Shown piece by piece: positions 5,667 to 5,928 of a stretch of DNA of 5,928 nucleotides. The translations under genes and the position numbers were made by a program. The notes beneath the pieces are model-generated. The model worked only from the letters and a program-made list of their open reading frames with translations, ran no database searches and was not told the DNA's origin. Position 1 is the first letter of the stretch, and each line of letters starts with the position of its first letter. Origin of the DNA: an uncultured Clostridia bacterium (lineage in GTDB: Bacteria; Bacillota; Clostridia; Oscillospirales; CAG-272); the NCBI GenBank assembly GCA_937893945.1, contig CALCTA010000111.1, positions 1-5,928 on the forward strand, read 5' to 3'.

Positions 5667-5928
5667 TCACTTGAGAACTTTGAATTGCTCCAACCAAACG
5701 CACCATCCGTCAACTATCTCATCCATAGTGAGTCCTAATGTAGAGTTTGTGCTTTGGGGAGAAAGCATACATTTGATGAATGTCTCTTCACCATAGGTCA
5801 GAACGAAATAATCTCCGAATGAGAGCCGTCCATTGTAAAGAGAGATCAGGGAATATCTGTGGTTTTCTTCATAGGCGTTCATTATATTCTGAAATCTGAT
5901 CTCGTCAAGCGGAGTCTCGTACTGCTTG
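5667..5928 (-). CDS. 3' end of an unrecognised gene (5'-truncated by window edge)
   Basis: The frame is open from the window edge to the TGA at 5667-5669, giving at least 87 codons. The internal ATG at 5880-5882 has no ribosome binding site, and the codons upstream of it (reading KQYETPLDEIRFQNI) continue in frame, so the visible part is best read as the C-terminus of a longer protein. The fragment is rich in aromatic residues (SLISLYNGRLSFGDYFVLTY) and ends WCVWLEQFKVLK. There is no signal peptide, membrane segment or motif that I can assign to a family. A terminator follows directly, which supports a real gene end. Confidence 0.65.
   Translation of the reverse strand, partial: KQYETPLDEIRFQNIMNAYEENHRYSLISLYNGRLSFGDYFVLTYGEETFIKCMLSPQSTNSTLGLTMDEIVDGWCVWLEQFKVLK

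Noticed and set aside
5667..5882. Complete 71-aa gene starting at the internal ATG
   Set aside because: There is no ribosome binding site before the ATG and the frame stays open to the window edge, so a truncated longer gene is more likely.

Overview
This window looks like chromosomal DNA from a low-to-mid-GC Gram-positive anaerobe of the Clostridia, most likely an uncultured gut Oscillospiraceae-type organism. That reading rests on near-consensus sigma-A promoters, strong AGGAGG-type ribosome binding sites, short intergenic gaps with strong intrinsic terminators, a YqeG-family phosphatase typical of Firmicutes, and a multi-hairpin intergenic repeat of a style I associate with gut Clostridia. 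The taxonomic call is an inference; no rRNA or marker gene is present. Every gene I accept is on the minus strand, so transcription runs from high to low coordinates.

Layout in the direction of transcription. (1) 5928-5667 is the 3' end of an unrecognised gene that enters from outside the window; it stops at a terminator (5649-5622). (2) A perfect consensus promoter (TTGACA, 17-nt spacer, TATAAT, 5617-5589) drives a single-gene unit (5538-4204). This encodes a lipid-anchored HtrA-type serine protease with an acidic linker and a C-terminal PDZ domain, closed by a terminator (4198-4166). (3) A promoter touching that terminator (4159-4132) starts a tightly coupled three-gene operon: a YqeG-family HAD phosphatase (4050-3514), an endonuclease IV-like TIM-barrel protein (3521-2649, overlapping the first gene by 8 nt) and an M24 Xaa-Pro aminopeptidase (2645-1566, 3 nt after the second). 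It ends at a terminator (1534-1505). (4) A promoter at 1484-1456 then drives an AT-rich gene for an XRE-type regulator with a TPR-like C-terminal region (1347-223), which has its own terminator (219-185). (5) The last 127 bases (1-127) hold no gene but carry four near-perfect hairpins and look like a dispersed repeat element.

Functionally the window is mostly housekeeping: cell-surface protein quality control (HtrA), a coupled phosphatase/TIM-barrel/peptidase operon of uncertain shared role, and a probable accessory regulator beside a repeat. I do not see a clear new multi-gene system. The points most worth a second look are the hairpin-rich repeat, the regulator with its paired overlapping hairpins at the predicted transcription start, and the endonuclease IV-like protein with an apparently altered third zinc site.
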